Shown here in pieces: positions 1-10,368 of a stretch of DNA of 64,000 nucleotides. The stretch comes from Lecanicillium sp. G3 (Eukaryota > Ascomycota > Sordariomycetes > Hypocreales > Cordycipitaceae): positions 310,001 to 374,000 of the forward strand of contig JAZHPD010000022.1 in the NCBI GenBank assembly GCA_037575805.1, given 5' to 3'. The first letter of the stretch is position 1. Each line of letters starts with the position of its first letter. The notes under the pieces were generated by a model, which made no database searches, had not been told where the DNA came from, and saw only the letters and a list, made by a program, of their open reading frames with translations. The position numbers and the translations under genes were made by a program.

Positions 1-147
1 ATCTTGTTTTCCGTCTGAAGAACTGCATTCTCCTGGTCTCATATGACACGACCACTTCCTACATTCCCGTTGTGGCTAAGGCTCGACTACGTTTTCAGCG
101 AAGAGGCCGTCAAGGCCGGCCTTGGCCCTGCGATCCCTGCTGCTTAA
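1..147 (+). CDS. Possible 3' end of a gene entering from the left
   Basis: A reading frame ending in TAA at 145-147 gives a protein-like C-terminus (LDYVFSEEAVKAGLGPAIPAA minus its last residue or so). In the same frame a TGA lies at 16-18, so the coding part here is either a last exon beginning near position 80 (an AG acceptor follows a CTAAG stretch) or the end of a short frame starting at ATG 43. The codon choice is GC-rich like the real genes in the window. No family is recognised. The body of the gene lies outside the window, so function cannot be judged. Confidence 0.25.
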
Positions 148-585
148 AGCAGTAGACGTCATGGAAAATAATATCGCAGGATGCGTCACTATGGCATGAA
201 ACATTAGCTGGGGCGAAAGGAGTTGCTTTTCGCTTTTTGCTTCGGGTAGAATATGAAAATAGATTAGCCTGAATCAATCCAATTTATATACACAACAGCT
301 GATGGCGGGACTTGTGTGGACTGTCAGATATGCACCTAGGTCACAGCCGCATCCGCGGAGCCACAAGGCGGTCGGTCTCGACTCGTCTTCGGGCAAGTAC
401 GAGTTGAACGTGCTGGATCAGCTATTCAATATTGTTTGAAGCTGAAAGTCTACACCCGCATCGATGCATATATGGTCCAAGCCATGCATAGGAATTAATC
501 ATTTAGCTGCGTTCTTACTGTGGCTTGATCACGGGGATCGGTTTATCCGGGGGTGGAAGGTAAAAAGAAGCATAAATCTCATTAC

Positions 586-593
586 TATAAATG
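586..593 (+). promoter_or_regulatory. TATA box of the small secreted cysteine-rich gene
   Basis: TATAAATG lies about 135 bp before the ATG at 727. A pyrimidine-rich, CAAC-containing leader follows (about 625-725), the usual layout of a strongly expressed fungal promoter. The stretch 148-585 shows nothing else recognisable. Confidence 0.5.
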
Positions 594-726
594 AGAAGAG
601 AATCCTCTCTCGACGAAGCTGTTATTCTGCATCAACTTTGACTACTTCTTTCTCACTTACAATTGGGCAAACCAGCTTTCGTCACTCAACCACATACTTT
701 CCTACTTGCCTTCCACATTCTTCAAA

Positions 727-930
727 ATGAAGTTTACAATCCTTGCCATGGCAGCTTTTGCCGCCTCTTCCATTGCCAGCCCTGTTGCTGAGACTGAGCT
801 TGAGAAGAGATACACCGACTGGCCCGGCTGCATGACGACCTGCAACACGCCGACCTGTGCCATCAAGGACTGCTACAACTGGTGCAAGAGGGTGTGCTGC
901 AAGCAGTACCCTGGCTACCCCGGCTGCTAA
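727..930 (+). CDS. Small secreted cysteine-rich peptide precursor with Kex2 site
   Basis: The product is 67 residues. I chose the ATG at 727 (context CAAAATG), not the in-frame codon at 706, because the signal peptide then starts properly: MKFTILAMAAFAASSIA, with likely cleavage before SPVAE. A short acidic propeptide ends in Lys-Arg (residues 27-28), a typical Kex2 site. The mature part would be 39 residues with eight cysteines spaced C-x3-C-x4-C-x4-C-x3-C-x3-CC-x8-C, four possible disulfides, plus two Trp and a PGYPGC tail. A single exon and a clear TATA box support expression. Such proteins are usually effectors, antimicrobial peptides or knottin-like factors, but this spacing is not one I can assign to a family. 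Function is unknown; that it is a secreted, processed mini-protein is fairly sure. Confidence 0.75.
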   Translation: MKFTILAMAAFAASSIASPVAETELEKRYTDWPGCMTTCNTPTCAIKDCYNWCKRVCCKQYPGYPGC

Positions 931-1817
931 TTCGACAATGTTTCCATGGAATTCTCCAAATTTTATACCTCTTTCGGCGGAAACAGTTTGCGGTCGCTCC
1001 ATGGAGTTCGCCGTGGGAATTTAGCCCCGGCCAGCCACTAGCGGCATCCTGTTAAAGAATTTGGATGGCGGAGATGTATATTGATGGAACTGTCGGTAGT
1101 TTAAATTTGATATATAAAAGAGCAAATCAAACCTGTTCGTCGGCCAGCTCCCCCAGCCTTACGTGTCATTGCAGCCCATCACCTGACGGATGTTCTTGGT
1201 ACGCCGTAAGCTCACAAGGTGCTCTGTTAGGCAGCCAGAATACCGACAGGTACCTGAGCTGGTGCGGACACACTAGCGGAAGTCCAGGTACCCCTCCAGC
1301 CACTGCAACCCACTGTATCAGTACCAGTACCACTGCCAGGTACCACGAGGCGGTGCGCCTCACTAAAATCCCGTCCCCTGCCACTTGCACTTGCCACAGC
1401 TGAGCCACACACGCCCAACGCCCGCCCACTTTACTGCTGCTTCCGTAGCCACCGCCACCAATCGTCGCCCAGCCTGACGTGTGCCTCTGCCAGACTGCCA
1501 CTCACTGCTCACTGACTCTGGCCTCTGCACTGGGGCCGCCGAACCACCGACCTCATCCACTGTCGCCGCTGGCCACTGCTCACAACGTCCCACCGTCAAC
1601 CATCGCCTTCGTCTTTGCCCATCTCGAACCGCTTATTCTCCGTCTCGTCCAACCACTGCGCGCATCGCTCTTCATCTCCGCTTCGTCGCATCTCGACACC
1701 CATACCCTCACCACCTCGCACGAGTCCGCCCCATCCCTTTATTGTCGGGCGTTTCTGACGAGGCCTTCGCTATCCCCCCCTCGCACCCTCCCGCCCATCC
1801 ACTTTATCGGTATCATA
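931..1817. other. Intergenic: 3' flank of the peptide gene and RAB5 leader
   Basis: No gene is supported. A TATATAAAAG element sits near 1108-1118. The hexamer GGTACC recurs near 1249, 1286 and 1338. From about 1400 to 1817 the plus strand is strongly C/T-rich, fitting the 5' leader of the RAB5 gene. Short frames on both strands here have no family resemblance. Confidence 0.5.
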
Positions 1818-2728
1818 ATGGCTTCTCGAGGCCCTCCCGGTGCCCGCGGCGGCTCCAACAACCGCTTTGCTCAGTTTAAGCTTGTTCTTCTCGGTATGTG
1901 CAGGTCTGCTCGCTTATTTATGGCCGACACGGAAGTGCTAACTGAATCGCTTTATAGGAGAGTCCGCTGTCGGAAAGGTGCGAAAGCTGCCCATTTTGCG
2001 AAACGAGCTTCTACTCGTACGATAGAAATGCTAACATTGCAGTCAAATAGTCGTCCATCGTCCTCAGATTCGTCAAGGTAAGCAGACTTGTGCGGCCCTT
2101 CCATCTAGGCCTTGGCTGACACTGCCCCAGGACCAATTCGACTCGTTCCGCGAATCTACCATCGGCGCCGCCTTCCTCACCCAAACCATCTCCCTCGACG
2201 AAAGCACCACTGTCAAGTTTGAGATCTGGGATACCGCCGGCCAGGAGCGCTACAAATCGCTCGCCCCCATGTACTACCGCAACGCCAACTGCGCCGTCGT
2301 CGTCTACGACATTACACAATCCGTGCGTCGCCGCTGTTTACCTCTCTATGCTATTGGAAGCACTGCTAACCTCACAACAGGCCTCTCTTGACAAGGCCAA
2401 GGCCTGGGTTAAGGAGCTCCAGCGTCAAGCAAACGAAAACATCATCATCGCCCTCGCCGGCAACAAGCTCGATCTCGTCACTGAGCAGCCCGACAAGCGC
2501 GCCATCCCCACCGCCGATGCCGAAGCTTACGCAAAGGAGGCTGGTCTGCTCTTCTTCGAAACATCGGCCAAAACAGCCGAGAATGTCCCCGAACTGTTTA
2601 CCGCCATCGCCAAGAAGCTTCCTCTCGACCAGGCCGGCCCGAGACATGCGCGTCCCGGCCAGCGCCCCGGCGTCAGCCTGGCTCCCGAAAACTCAAACAC
2701 CAACGCCGCCGGTCCCTGCAGCTGCTAG
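1818..2728 (+). CDS. YPT5: RAB5-type endosomal GTPase (Ypt5/Vps21)
   Basis: Five exons join in frame: 1818-1893, 1958-1977, 2051-2077, 2131-2322, 2381-2728 (220 aa). The product is a small GTPase of early endosomes that controls fusion and vacuolar sorting. Visible motifs are the P-loop GESAVGKSS (about 26-34), the switch I region ESTIGAAF with the RAB5-type conserved Thr, the WDTAGQE switch II motif (about 74-80), NKLD, ETSAK, and a C-terminal CSC for double geranylgeranylation. The ISLDE/YKSLAPMYYR segments are characteristic of RAB5 rather than RAB7 or RAB11. The third exon is only 27 nt, and its acceptor competes with another AG 8 nt upstream that would shift the frame. The length matches the family. 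Confidence 0.93.
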
Positions 2729-3656
2729 GCGGTTGATGTGTTCGACAATGTGGTTCGTGATAGTCGGTGGAATCTTTGTTGCGCCAGTGAGACGCTTGCG
2801 CCTTTGGGCTGCATTACTGCGGCCCTCATACCCCGAGCAGACTGATGCCGTGAGGATTCGGCGCGGAGGCCTCTCATTATTCTCTACGTCTCCTTGGCCT
2901 CGGGCTTTGCGTAGTATATTTCTTGGAGTCCTGGGTTTTGTCTGGAATTCGGTTGATGATTTCTTTCTTGGTTTATCTTAATATCGACGTTGATTTTCTG
3001 GTAGCTAGCCTGGTTTGCACCCTTGTTTTGCTCAACGGCCACTGCCATCAATAGCCTCGGGCGAGCTGCTACGAGATTTCTGGCGGAGTGATATACAGGA
3101 CTGGTGGGCAAGCACTCCTGGAGCACGTACGTCTGTTTGTACCATCAGATCTTAATGCATAGAATATGATATTGAACGCGTTCGTTGCTTATGCGTGTTT
3201 CTTTTGTTCCATGATGCCGGCCACTCATTCTTGGCCAACGGCGTATTGCAGATATGCCACAATGACTGTTGTTCTGACGAGCTCGCAGATCCAGAGCTTC
3301 CACTGCGCGCCGCAAGTACACCACATAAAGATCAACCAAAAAATGCAAAAACTAGCTCTAAGCTACGGTTATCTGTAAACCATTGTAAATTTTACTTCCC
3401 AGTACCTTTTGTCATTTTTTCGCGGCATTTCCACATCTCTCGCCGCCGCCTTGCATGTGTTGCGTCACTCCCGGTTCCTGCCGTGGCTCCCGCCCAGCTG
3501 GGCCAGCCCAGTCCGGCTCTAGCGCGGCCAAGCTCTTAGCCGAACTTTTGCCCTGAGCGTTTTTGTCCACCGGCCAGCAACCCGGATCATAGCATCACCT
3601 ATCCTCACCCACGGGCAATCGATCCAACCCTCCCTGTTGGCCATTGCATCATCCCA
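2729..3656. other. Intergenic between RAB5 and MIC60
   Basis: This holds the RAB5 3' untranslated region and the MIC60 promoter and leader. No open frame here resembles a known protein and no RNA gene or repeat is evident. The part just before 3657 is C-rich as expected for a leader. Confidence 0.5.
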
Positions 3657-5816
3657 ATGTTGCGATCATCGCTTCGGTCAACGAGGCTGCTCAGCGGCCA
3701 GCCCATTGCGGCTGCCGCCGGCCGCCAATGGGCCGTCACCGCGTCGCGACGCTCGGTTCTACTTCAAAACGTGAGCTGCTTCCCTCCCGCCTAGGCCACC
3801 CGATGGGGAGCCCCCTCGGCCTCGCTCCGCCGGAAGCCACACGACGATATCCTATTCACGTCGTTACGTGCCTCGAATTGGGCTATGTGGCTGTGCTAAC
3901 AAGCTTGCAGAGATCTTTTGCCGACCAGAAGAACGCCGATGTCCCTAAGCCGCCCGTCCTGCCGACCTCCGAGAACCAGTCCTCCGAACGCTCCCCTGCG
4001 CCCGCCGAGGAGACCATCGAGAAGAAGGTCGGCCTTGACGAGGTCCCGCTGACCCCTCCTCCTGTCCCCAAAGATATTGCCGACAAGGCCGCTGCTGCCG
4101 CATCTGCCGCCTCCGCGGTTGCTGGCAAGGGCAACAACTCTGCTCCTCCTCCTCCGCCCAAGAAGAAGGGTTTCCTCGTTCGTCTCCGCCGCCTCGTCAC
4201 TTCCCTCATCCTCCTCGGAGTCCTTGGCTTCTCTGGCGGTGTCTGGTACTCGCGCATCAACGACAACTTCCACGACTTCTTCACCGAGTTCGTGCCGTTT
4301 GGCGAGCAGGCCGTCCTGTACCTGGAGGAGCTCGAGTTCAAGAAGAAGTTTCCCGATGCCCGGCGCACCGCCTCCGGCACTCAGACCGCCGGTGGTGAGC
4401 AGGTTCGCATCCCCGCCCAGAGCGGTGCTTCTTGGAGAGTCGCCGACACCAGCGAGCCCACCGGCCGCCACTCGAGCTCTACTTCGTCGTCTCGCACAAA
4501 GCCGGCTGCCAAGGCCGCTGAGCCCGCAAAGGAGTCTGCGCCTGTCGAGACCAAAGTTGTCGAGTCCCGACCTACTTCCTCTGGCAAGGATTCCAAGGGC
4601 TACAAGGCCCCCGAGGTCAACGAGGCCTCGCGATTCCCTCCTCTGGAACCCATCGACCTGATGGCCCTTCCTGACGCCAACGAGCCCATTGTCCAGGACC
4701 TTGTGCGCATGCTCAACGACCTGATCCTCGTCATCAACGCCGACAACGCCCACGGTAAATACTCCACCACCATCGCCAAGGCTAAGCGTGAGGTCACTGA
4801 GGTTGGCGACAAGCTTAAGAGCCTCAAGACTGGCGTTGAGAAGAAGGCTGCTGGCGAGGTCAAGTCCACCATTGCCGAATTCGACAAGGCCGCCACCGAG
4901 CTTGTTAAGAGGGTCGAGAACACCATGGTCCAGCAGGAGGCTTCTTGGCGCAAGGAGTTCGAGGAGGAGATGAGCAAGGTCCGCGACACCTACGACCAGC
5001 GTGCCAAGCTTCTCCTTGAGCGCGAGCAGCAGCTCAACGACGAGAAGCTCCAGACTAAGCTCCTCGAGCAAGCTGTTGCCCTGAAGAAGGAGTTCTCCAA
5101 GGAGGTGCAGAAGCGTGTTGAGGAAGAGCGTGAAGGTCGCCTGGCCAAGCTCAACGAACTCACCTCAGCTGTCGCTGACCTTGAGAAGCTCACTGTCGGC
5201 TGGAACAGCGTTCTCGACACCAATCTGAAGACCCAGCAGCTTCACGTTGCCGTCGAGGCTGTTCGTGCCAGCCTTGAGGGTGCTACCCACCCCAAGCCCT
5301 TCATCAAGGAGCTTGTCGCCCTCAAGGAAATTGCCGCCAACGACGATGTTGTTGACGCCGCTATCTCCTCCATCAACCCCTCTGCTTACCAGAAGGGTGT
5401 TTCTTCCCCTTCATATCTCATTGACCGCTTCCGTCGTGTAGCTGGTGAGGTCCGCAAGGCTTCTCTGCTCCCTGACGAGGCCGGTGTCGCCAGCCACGCT
5501 TCCAGCTGGGTGCTGAGCCACCTCATGTTCAAGAAGGCTGGTCTTGCCGAGGGGAACGATGTCGAGAGCATTCTGACGCGCACCCAGACTTTCCTCGAGG
5601 AGGGTGACCTGGATGCTGCTGCCCGTGAGATGAATGGCCTCGAGGGCTGGGCCAAGACTCTGAGCCGGGACTGGCTCGGAGAAGTTCGCAAGGTGCTTGA
5701 GGTGCAACAAGCTCTTGATGTAAGTAATAGACGCCCTCTGTTGCCATATATCTTGCTAACCGTCATCTCAGGTTATTGCCACGGAGGCTCGCCTTCAGAG
5801 CTTGCGCGTAGACTAA
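3657..5816 (+). CDS. MIC60: MICOS complex subunit MIC60 (mitofilin)
   Basis: Three exons: 3657-3770, 3911-5719, 5772-5816 (655 aa). MIC60 is an inner-membrane protein that forms mitochondrial crista junctions within the MICOS complex. Exon 1 encodes an Arg/Ser/Leu-rich presequence starting MLRSSLRSTRLL. A proline-rich segment follows, then one membrane span (about 133-152, LVTSLILLGVLGFSGGVWYS), a low-complexity linker, a long coiled coil (about 380-510), and the C-terminal mitofilin domain ending in EVQQALDVIATEARLQSLRVD, the family hallmark. The last exon encodes only VIATEARLQSLRVD. The start was set at 3657 because only that frame splices through the CTAAC-type intron (3771-3910) into RSFADQKN. 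Confidence 0.93.
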
Positions 5817-6381
5817 AATGGGAGGCATTAAAAACAATACGTCTTTTTTCTTTGTGGTGTACATTGGTTTCGGGAGATGCGTCTAGGAGGCAATTAGCCT
5901 GTGTATTAGATATATCAATAGACCGTCTTGAAAGTTACCCATTTAGTTCTGTGATGATGAAGTATTCGAATTGATTTTAGATTTATATATTATACTGTTC
6001 ACTTCCTCTTTCCTTTACTTCATTTTTTCTCTTTCACTTTCTTCTTCTTCTTAATTTTGTTCTCCTTTGTCTTATTTTTCTTTCTTTCCTCTTTATCTCC
6101 TATTGCAGCAATGGAGTTATAAACGTTGGCAAGTTCAGGTGGGCTACTAATGAGCTGAGTGGCACCAGCTAAAGGCCCGCAAGTTTCAACGTCTACCTTT
6201 CTCTAGCAACGCGCCTCAGCCTTTAACTACATCGACACCTGCATCCAGACATACGGAAATATTCCCTGTTGTACCAAAGGCTCTAAAATACTGCCTAGCG
6301 CAATAACCTTTACGCCAGTTATCAGGTTTGAGAGCTTACTCCGACTTCGATACAGCGCAATTGCCCAAGCGGGCTCCAGCG
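5817..6381. other. Intergenic between MIC60 and the plus-strand folate gene
   Basis: A strongly pyrimidine-rich tract runs from about 5995 to 6105 (TTTCTTCTTC-type). The remainder is promoter and leader of the next gene. No coding or RNA feature is seen. Confidence 0.5.
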
Positions 6382-8046
6382 ATGAACTCGAAGCACAGCA
6401 GCCGGCTCTTCGCGCAACCCAGCCTCAACAGTCTACGTGCAGCAGCATTTCCCAGTACCTCGCGCAGAGACGTATGCCGTCCTGCGCTGGGATTCCACCA
6501 GCTATTTAGAATGAGCACATCATCACCGGCCGTGGTCGCCGACCGGGACTATGCCGCCGCGCTGGAGAAGCTCAACCTACTGGCGTCCAACCGTGCCGTC
6601 ACGACGCTGTTTGAGAAGAAGCCACAGCAGCCAACCGCCACGCCCGCCCCCGCGTCATCGTCACCGTCAATGGATCTCAATTCACAGGCTATACCTGAAA
6701 TGCTCGAATGGCTCCGCAAGGCCGGCTATGCGCCGCGCGACCTCGCCGCCATCCGCCACATCCACGTCGCCGGCACCAAGGGCAAGGGCTCCGTCTGCGC
6801 ATTCGCCACGTCCCTCCTGCGCGAGCACTTCCGCCGCGGCACCGGCACCGCCAGGCCCGTCGGGACGTACACGAGCCCGCACCTCGTCAGCCCGCGCGAG
6901 CGCATCGCTATCGATGGCGAGCCCATCAGCCAGGCGGCCTTCACGAGGGCCTTCACCGAGCTCTGGGACCGCTTCACGGCGGCCGCGCTGGCGGAGGGCG
7001 TCCCGCAGGACGTTGCCGAAGGTCCGTCGTCCAAGCCTTTCTACTTCCGCTTCTTGACAATTCTCGCGTGGCACGTCTTTCTCAGCGCGGGCGTGCGCGA
7101 CGTCGTGGTCGAGTGCGGCATCGGCGGCGAGTACGACGCCACGAACGTGCTGCCCGCAGAGGCTGTCTCCGCGGCGGTTGTGTCGCAGCTGGGTATCGAT
7201 CACGTCGCAATGCTCGGCGGCACGGTGGAGGAGATTGCCTGGCATAAGGCGGGTGTGCTGAAGCCCGGGGTGACAGGGTATACGCTTGGTCTGCGGAGTG
7301 AGCCCGGCGTCATGGGTGTGCTCCGGGAGCGGGCGGCGGAGAAAGGCGCTCGGCTCGTGGAGGTGGACGAGGCGGTCGTCGATTCGTGGAGCGGCGTGAA
7401 GAGCGCGCTGCGCGGGGAGTTTCAGAAACGCAACCAGGCGCTCGCCGTGTTTGCCGTGCGGCAGCATCTGGGTATGGGGGCGCCACGGGGTGGCGAGGAG
7501 GTCGCCGGTGTGCTGTGCCGTCTGCCCGAGGACATGGTCACGGGTCTGCGTGAGGCGAAACTGCGCGGACGGTGCGAGGTTTTGCGCGATGAAGACCACG
7601 GCGTGGAGTGGATGCTGGACGGCGCGCACACGAAGGACAGCATACGCGAGGTCGCGAAGTGGTTGGCTCAGAGCGTGCCAGGCGATGAGCAGGTAGTTCT
7701 GGTGTTTAACCAGCAAGAGCGCGATGCGCCGAAGTTGCTGGCGGAGCTTGTCGAGACGGTGGCCGCGGAGACGGGGCGAGATGTCTTCTCACATGCCATT
7801 TTTACAAGGAATGAGCTCATCGCTGGGGATTACGTCGATCTGAACGTCCAGGCTGATTGCTCGCAGATGATGGTGAAGCTTGCACCCAGCTGCGAGACGG
7901 TCATGTGTGATAATGTACAGAGTACCGTGGATTGGGCGAGGGAGGTCGCCGGTGGTAGGGGTACGACGCAAAAGGTGTTGGTAACGGGAAGTTTGCATCT
8001 GCTGGGAGGCATCATGCGAGCCATAGAGCCCGACAGTCTATTGTAA
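6382..8046 (+). CDS. Folylpolyglutamate synthase-like protein, single exon
   Basis: Mur-ligase family, 554 aa from the first ATG at 6382. It carries the FPGS signature HVAGTKGKGS (about 128-137), the ECGIGGEYDATNV segment, QLGIDH, WHKAGVLKPG, the second signature DGAHTKDS, and a C-terminal VTGSLHLLGG. The expected reaction is ATP-dependent addition of glutamate to folates (or to dihydropteroate in a dihydrofolate-synthase variant). The first 43 residues are Arg/Ser/Ala-rich without acidic residues, and a second ATG at 6511 (MSTSSPAVV) opens the conserved part. This suggests mitochondrial and cytosolic forms from two starts, as known for FPGS in other eukaryotes. It lies tail to tail with a paralogue at 8126-9800 that is clearly diverged. 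Whether this copy is true FPGS or a Rma1/Fol3-like variant is unresolved. Confidence 0.85.
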   Translation: MNSKHSSRLFAQPSLNSLRAAAFPSTSRRDVCRPALGFHQLFRMSTSSPAVVADRDYAAALEKLNLLASNRAVTTLFEKKPQQPTATPAPASSSPSMDLNSQAIPEMLEWLRKAGYAPRDLAAIRHIHVAGTKGKGSVCAFATSLLREHFRRGTGTARPVGTYTSPHLVSPRERIAIDGEPISQAAFTRAFTELWDRFTAAALAEGVPQDVAEGPSSKPFYFRFLTILAWHVFLSAGVRDVVVECGIGGEYDATNVLPAEAVSAAVVSQLGIDHVAMLGGTVEEIAWHKAGVLKPGVTGYTLGLRSEPGVMGVLRERAAEKGARLVEVDEAVVDSWSGVKSALRGEFQKRNQALAVFAVRQHLGMGAPRGGEEVAGVLCRLPEDMVTGLREAKLRGRCEVLRDEDHGVEWMLDGAHTKDSIREVAKWLAQSVPGDEQVVLVFNQQERDAPKLLAELVETVAAETGRDVFSHAIFTRNELIAGDYVDLNVQADCSQMMVKLAPSCETVMCDNVQSTVDWAREVAGGRGTTQKVLVTGSLHLLGGIMRAIEPDSLL

Positions 8047-8125
8047 ATAAAGAGATACCAAACAAGCATATGTATGTACAGTTCAATTAATCATCGTCTA
8101 TATTCCACTCGTGATTTCTACAATG

Positions 8126-9800
8126 CTACAGCGCATCCGCCTTCTCCAGGATGCCCAGCGCGCCGCCGACGAGGTGCAGACTGCCCGTGACGTACGCCTG
8201 CACGGCCTCGCCCTCCTCCAGCCCCTCTCCCAGGCTGCGCGCATAGTCGAGCGCCTCCTCGATCGTGGGGATGACGCGCACGTCCGCGTTGGGGTCGAGC
8301 TGCCTCCACTTGTCGGCGAAGCGGTGCTGCGCCGTCATGCCCTCAATCTCCTTGGGATCGACCTGCCTGTTGACAAAGTCGCGCTTGTAACCCGTCTTGG
8401 CGTAGGTGACGTTTGTGCAGAAGACGACGTGGTCAAAGGCCTTGGCGGTGCCGTTGGTAGCGGGTGAGGAGGCGGGTTTTGCGTTGGCGGTGCAGATGGA
8501 TGCGAGGAAGTCGACGGCCTCGGTGCGGCCTTGCTGGTTGAAGATGAGGACACGGGGGCCGGTACTGCGGGTTGTGTTAGTGATATGAACAGTAGTATGA
8601 TATGTCGGGTTGCGAACGTACCTGTTTTCAGTCTCGCTGGCGAACCACTTGGCAGATACCTTGAGGCTATCTGCGGTATGGGCGCCATCGACGTGCCAGG
8701 TGACTTTGTCCTCGACCTTGACCTCACATCGGCCGCGGAAGCTCGTCTTTTCCAGGCCATCGACAAACTCCTTGGGCAGCTTCCCCTTCTCCGCTCTCAT
8801 CTCGACGCCAAGCTTCTCCAACGCCGTTTCGGCCAGCGCAATCGCCAGAGACGCATTCCGCTGCTGGAAGGTGGCCATGGGCTTGATCTTGACGCCGTCC
8901 AGTCGGGGGTCGATTGGGAGCTCCTTCAGCTGCACGCCCTTCTCCCCCGCGCGCTCCCGCAGCACGGTCGCTGCCTCGGGGAACTGCTCGACGGTAAAGG
9001 CGGGACTGCCCGTCTTCATAATGCCCGCCTTGTGCCACGCAATCTTGTCCACCGTGTCGCCGAGCACGTACACGTGGTCGATGCCCAGCGTGCTGATTCC
9101 CGACGCAAGCGGCCGCTCCACGACGTTGGTTGCGTCAAACTCGCCGCCGACGCCCGTCTCGTAGACGGCGACGTCGACCTTTTCCTGCAGGAAGGCGTGC
9201 CAGCTGACGAGGGTGAGGTAGCGGCCATAGATAGGCTTGCTGCGGAGCGGGACGCCGTCGTCCGGGTGCAGGGTCGAGGACTCGAGGCGGTCCCAGACCT
9301 CGAAGAAGTAGCGGGCGAAGAGGGCCTCGGAAATGGGGGCGGCGTTGATGCGGATGCGCTCGCGGACGGCGATGAGGTGCGGCGAGATGAAGAGGCCCGA
9401 CTTGGCGGGGGTGCTGGTTGTGCGGCGGTACTCGGCGAGGATGGAGTCGACAAAGGCGCATGTGCTGCCCTTGCCCTTGGTGCCTGCAACGTGAATGATG
9501 TTGAGGCGCTCGAGGTCAGAGGGCTAAGAATGATGTGAGTTTGGCTGGTCGAGGGGCATGGCGGGTGAGTGTGACGCTCACAGTATAGCCTATGCGGTTG
9601 AGATAGGTGCGCATCTCCTTCATCGAGGAGGCATCAGGCTTGACACCGGCCTTACGACGGGCCTCTATGACTTCGTATGGAGTCTGCAGCGTATTGAGCG
9701 CATCAATCGCGTCCTGCGTGCGAGGCTGGTTAGCATGCGTTTTCAAGGCCTTTGCGGTTTCTCAGTCGCTCACATTGTACGTCCGCGCGGCTGTGGCCAT
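8126..9800 (-). CDS. MET7: Folylpolyglutamate synthase (MET7 type)
   Basis: Four exons on the minus strand: 9800-9774, 9725-9582, 9523-8622, 8564-8126 (503 aa). It adds glutamate residues to tetrahydrofolates, retaining them for methionine and one-carbon metabolism. Motifs: HVAGTKGKGS (about 68-77), ISPHL, VGGEFDATNV, STLGIDHVYVLGDTVDKIAWHKAGI (middle domain), HVDGAHTADSL, VLIFNQQGR, and VTGSLHLVGG near the end. The segment from WHKAGI onward fits fungal Met7 closely. No mitochondrial presequence is seen before MATAARTYN, so this form looks cytosolic unless an upstream exon exists. Its stop lies 79 bp from the stop of the convergent paralogue at 6382-8046, so the 3' ends may overlap. Confidence 0.9.
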
Positions 9801-10368
9801 TGTGCGCGATGATGGTGGTGATGGGACAGAAAAGTGCCTGGCTATGAAAGAAAGGGGTCGCCGCGACGCATTCTGCATTGAGAACGGGTTTCGTGCTGCG
9901 GTTCCGGCTCGGCGTGCTGCAGGGTGATGAGAGGTGATGCGCAGGGCCGCCGCTGGAGGTCGGCGGACGGCTTGTAGCGGGATCGGCGCTGGCGCTGGTG
10001 CTGTACGGGCTTGAAAATGGCGCTGCGGATAGAGGACGTGGACAGAACAGGATGCGGGGGGGAACGGCTGTGTTAAGAAAGGAACAATAATTGTGTTTAC
10101 AATGAGAATGAATGATACTTTTCAATATTCCGATATGTTTGTCGAAAGATTACACTCTCTCATCAATCTGCCGTATCTCTGGGCGCGGGTCATATTTTTT
10201 TCGCCCTGCGCCATGCTCCAACGGGAATATTCACTACGTAACAACCACTACAAACCGCAACACCAACGCTTCCACCAACACCAACACCAACACCAACACC
10301 AAAACACCGGACATCATCATCGTCAACGACCGCCCCATCAGCCGTCGCTATGTATACGGAATCATTGC
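9801..10368. other. MET7 promoter region with hexanucleotide repeat
   Basis: This is the upstream region of the minus-strand MET7 gene and the 3' flank of the GFA gene. A (CCAACA)n microsatellite of about five units lies at 10273-10302. An open minus frame around 9830-10125 has an Arg/Ser/Ala-rich stretch, but I could not splice it into MET7. Confidence 0.5.

Noticed and set aside
3896..5071. 391-codon antisense frame over MIC60
   Set aside because: Leu/Gly/Val-rich shadow of the GC-biased coding strand; MIC60 features are unambiguous on the plus strand.
6682..7716. 344-codon antisense frame over the plus-strand FPGS-like gene
   Set aside because: No domain resemblance; it follows from codon bias of the sense gene.
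8531..9538. 335-codon plus-strand frame over MET7
   Set aside because: Shadow of the minus-strand FPGS exons, which splice in frame and carry the family signatures.
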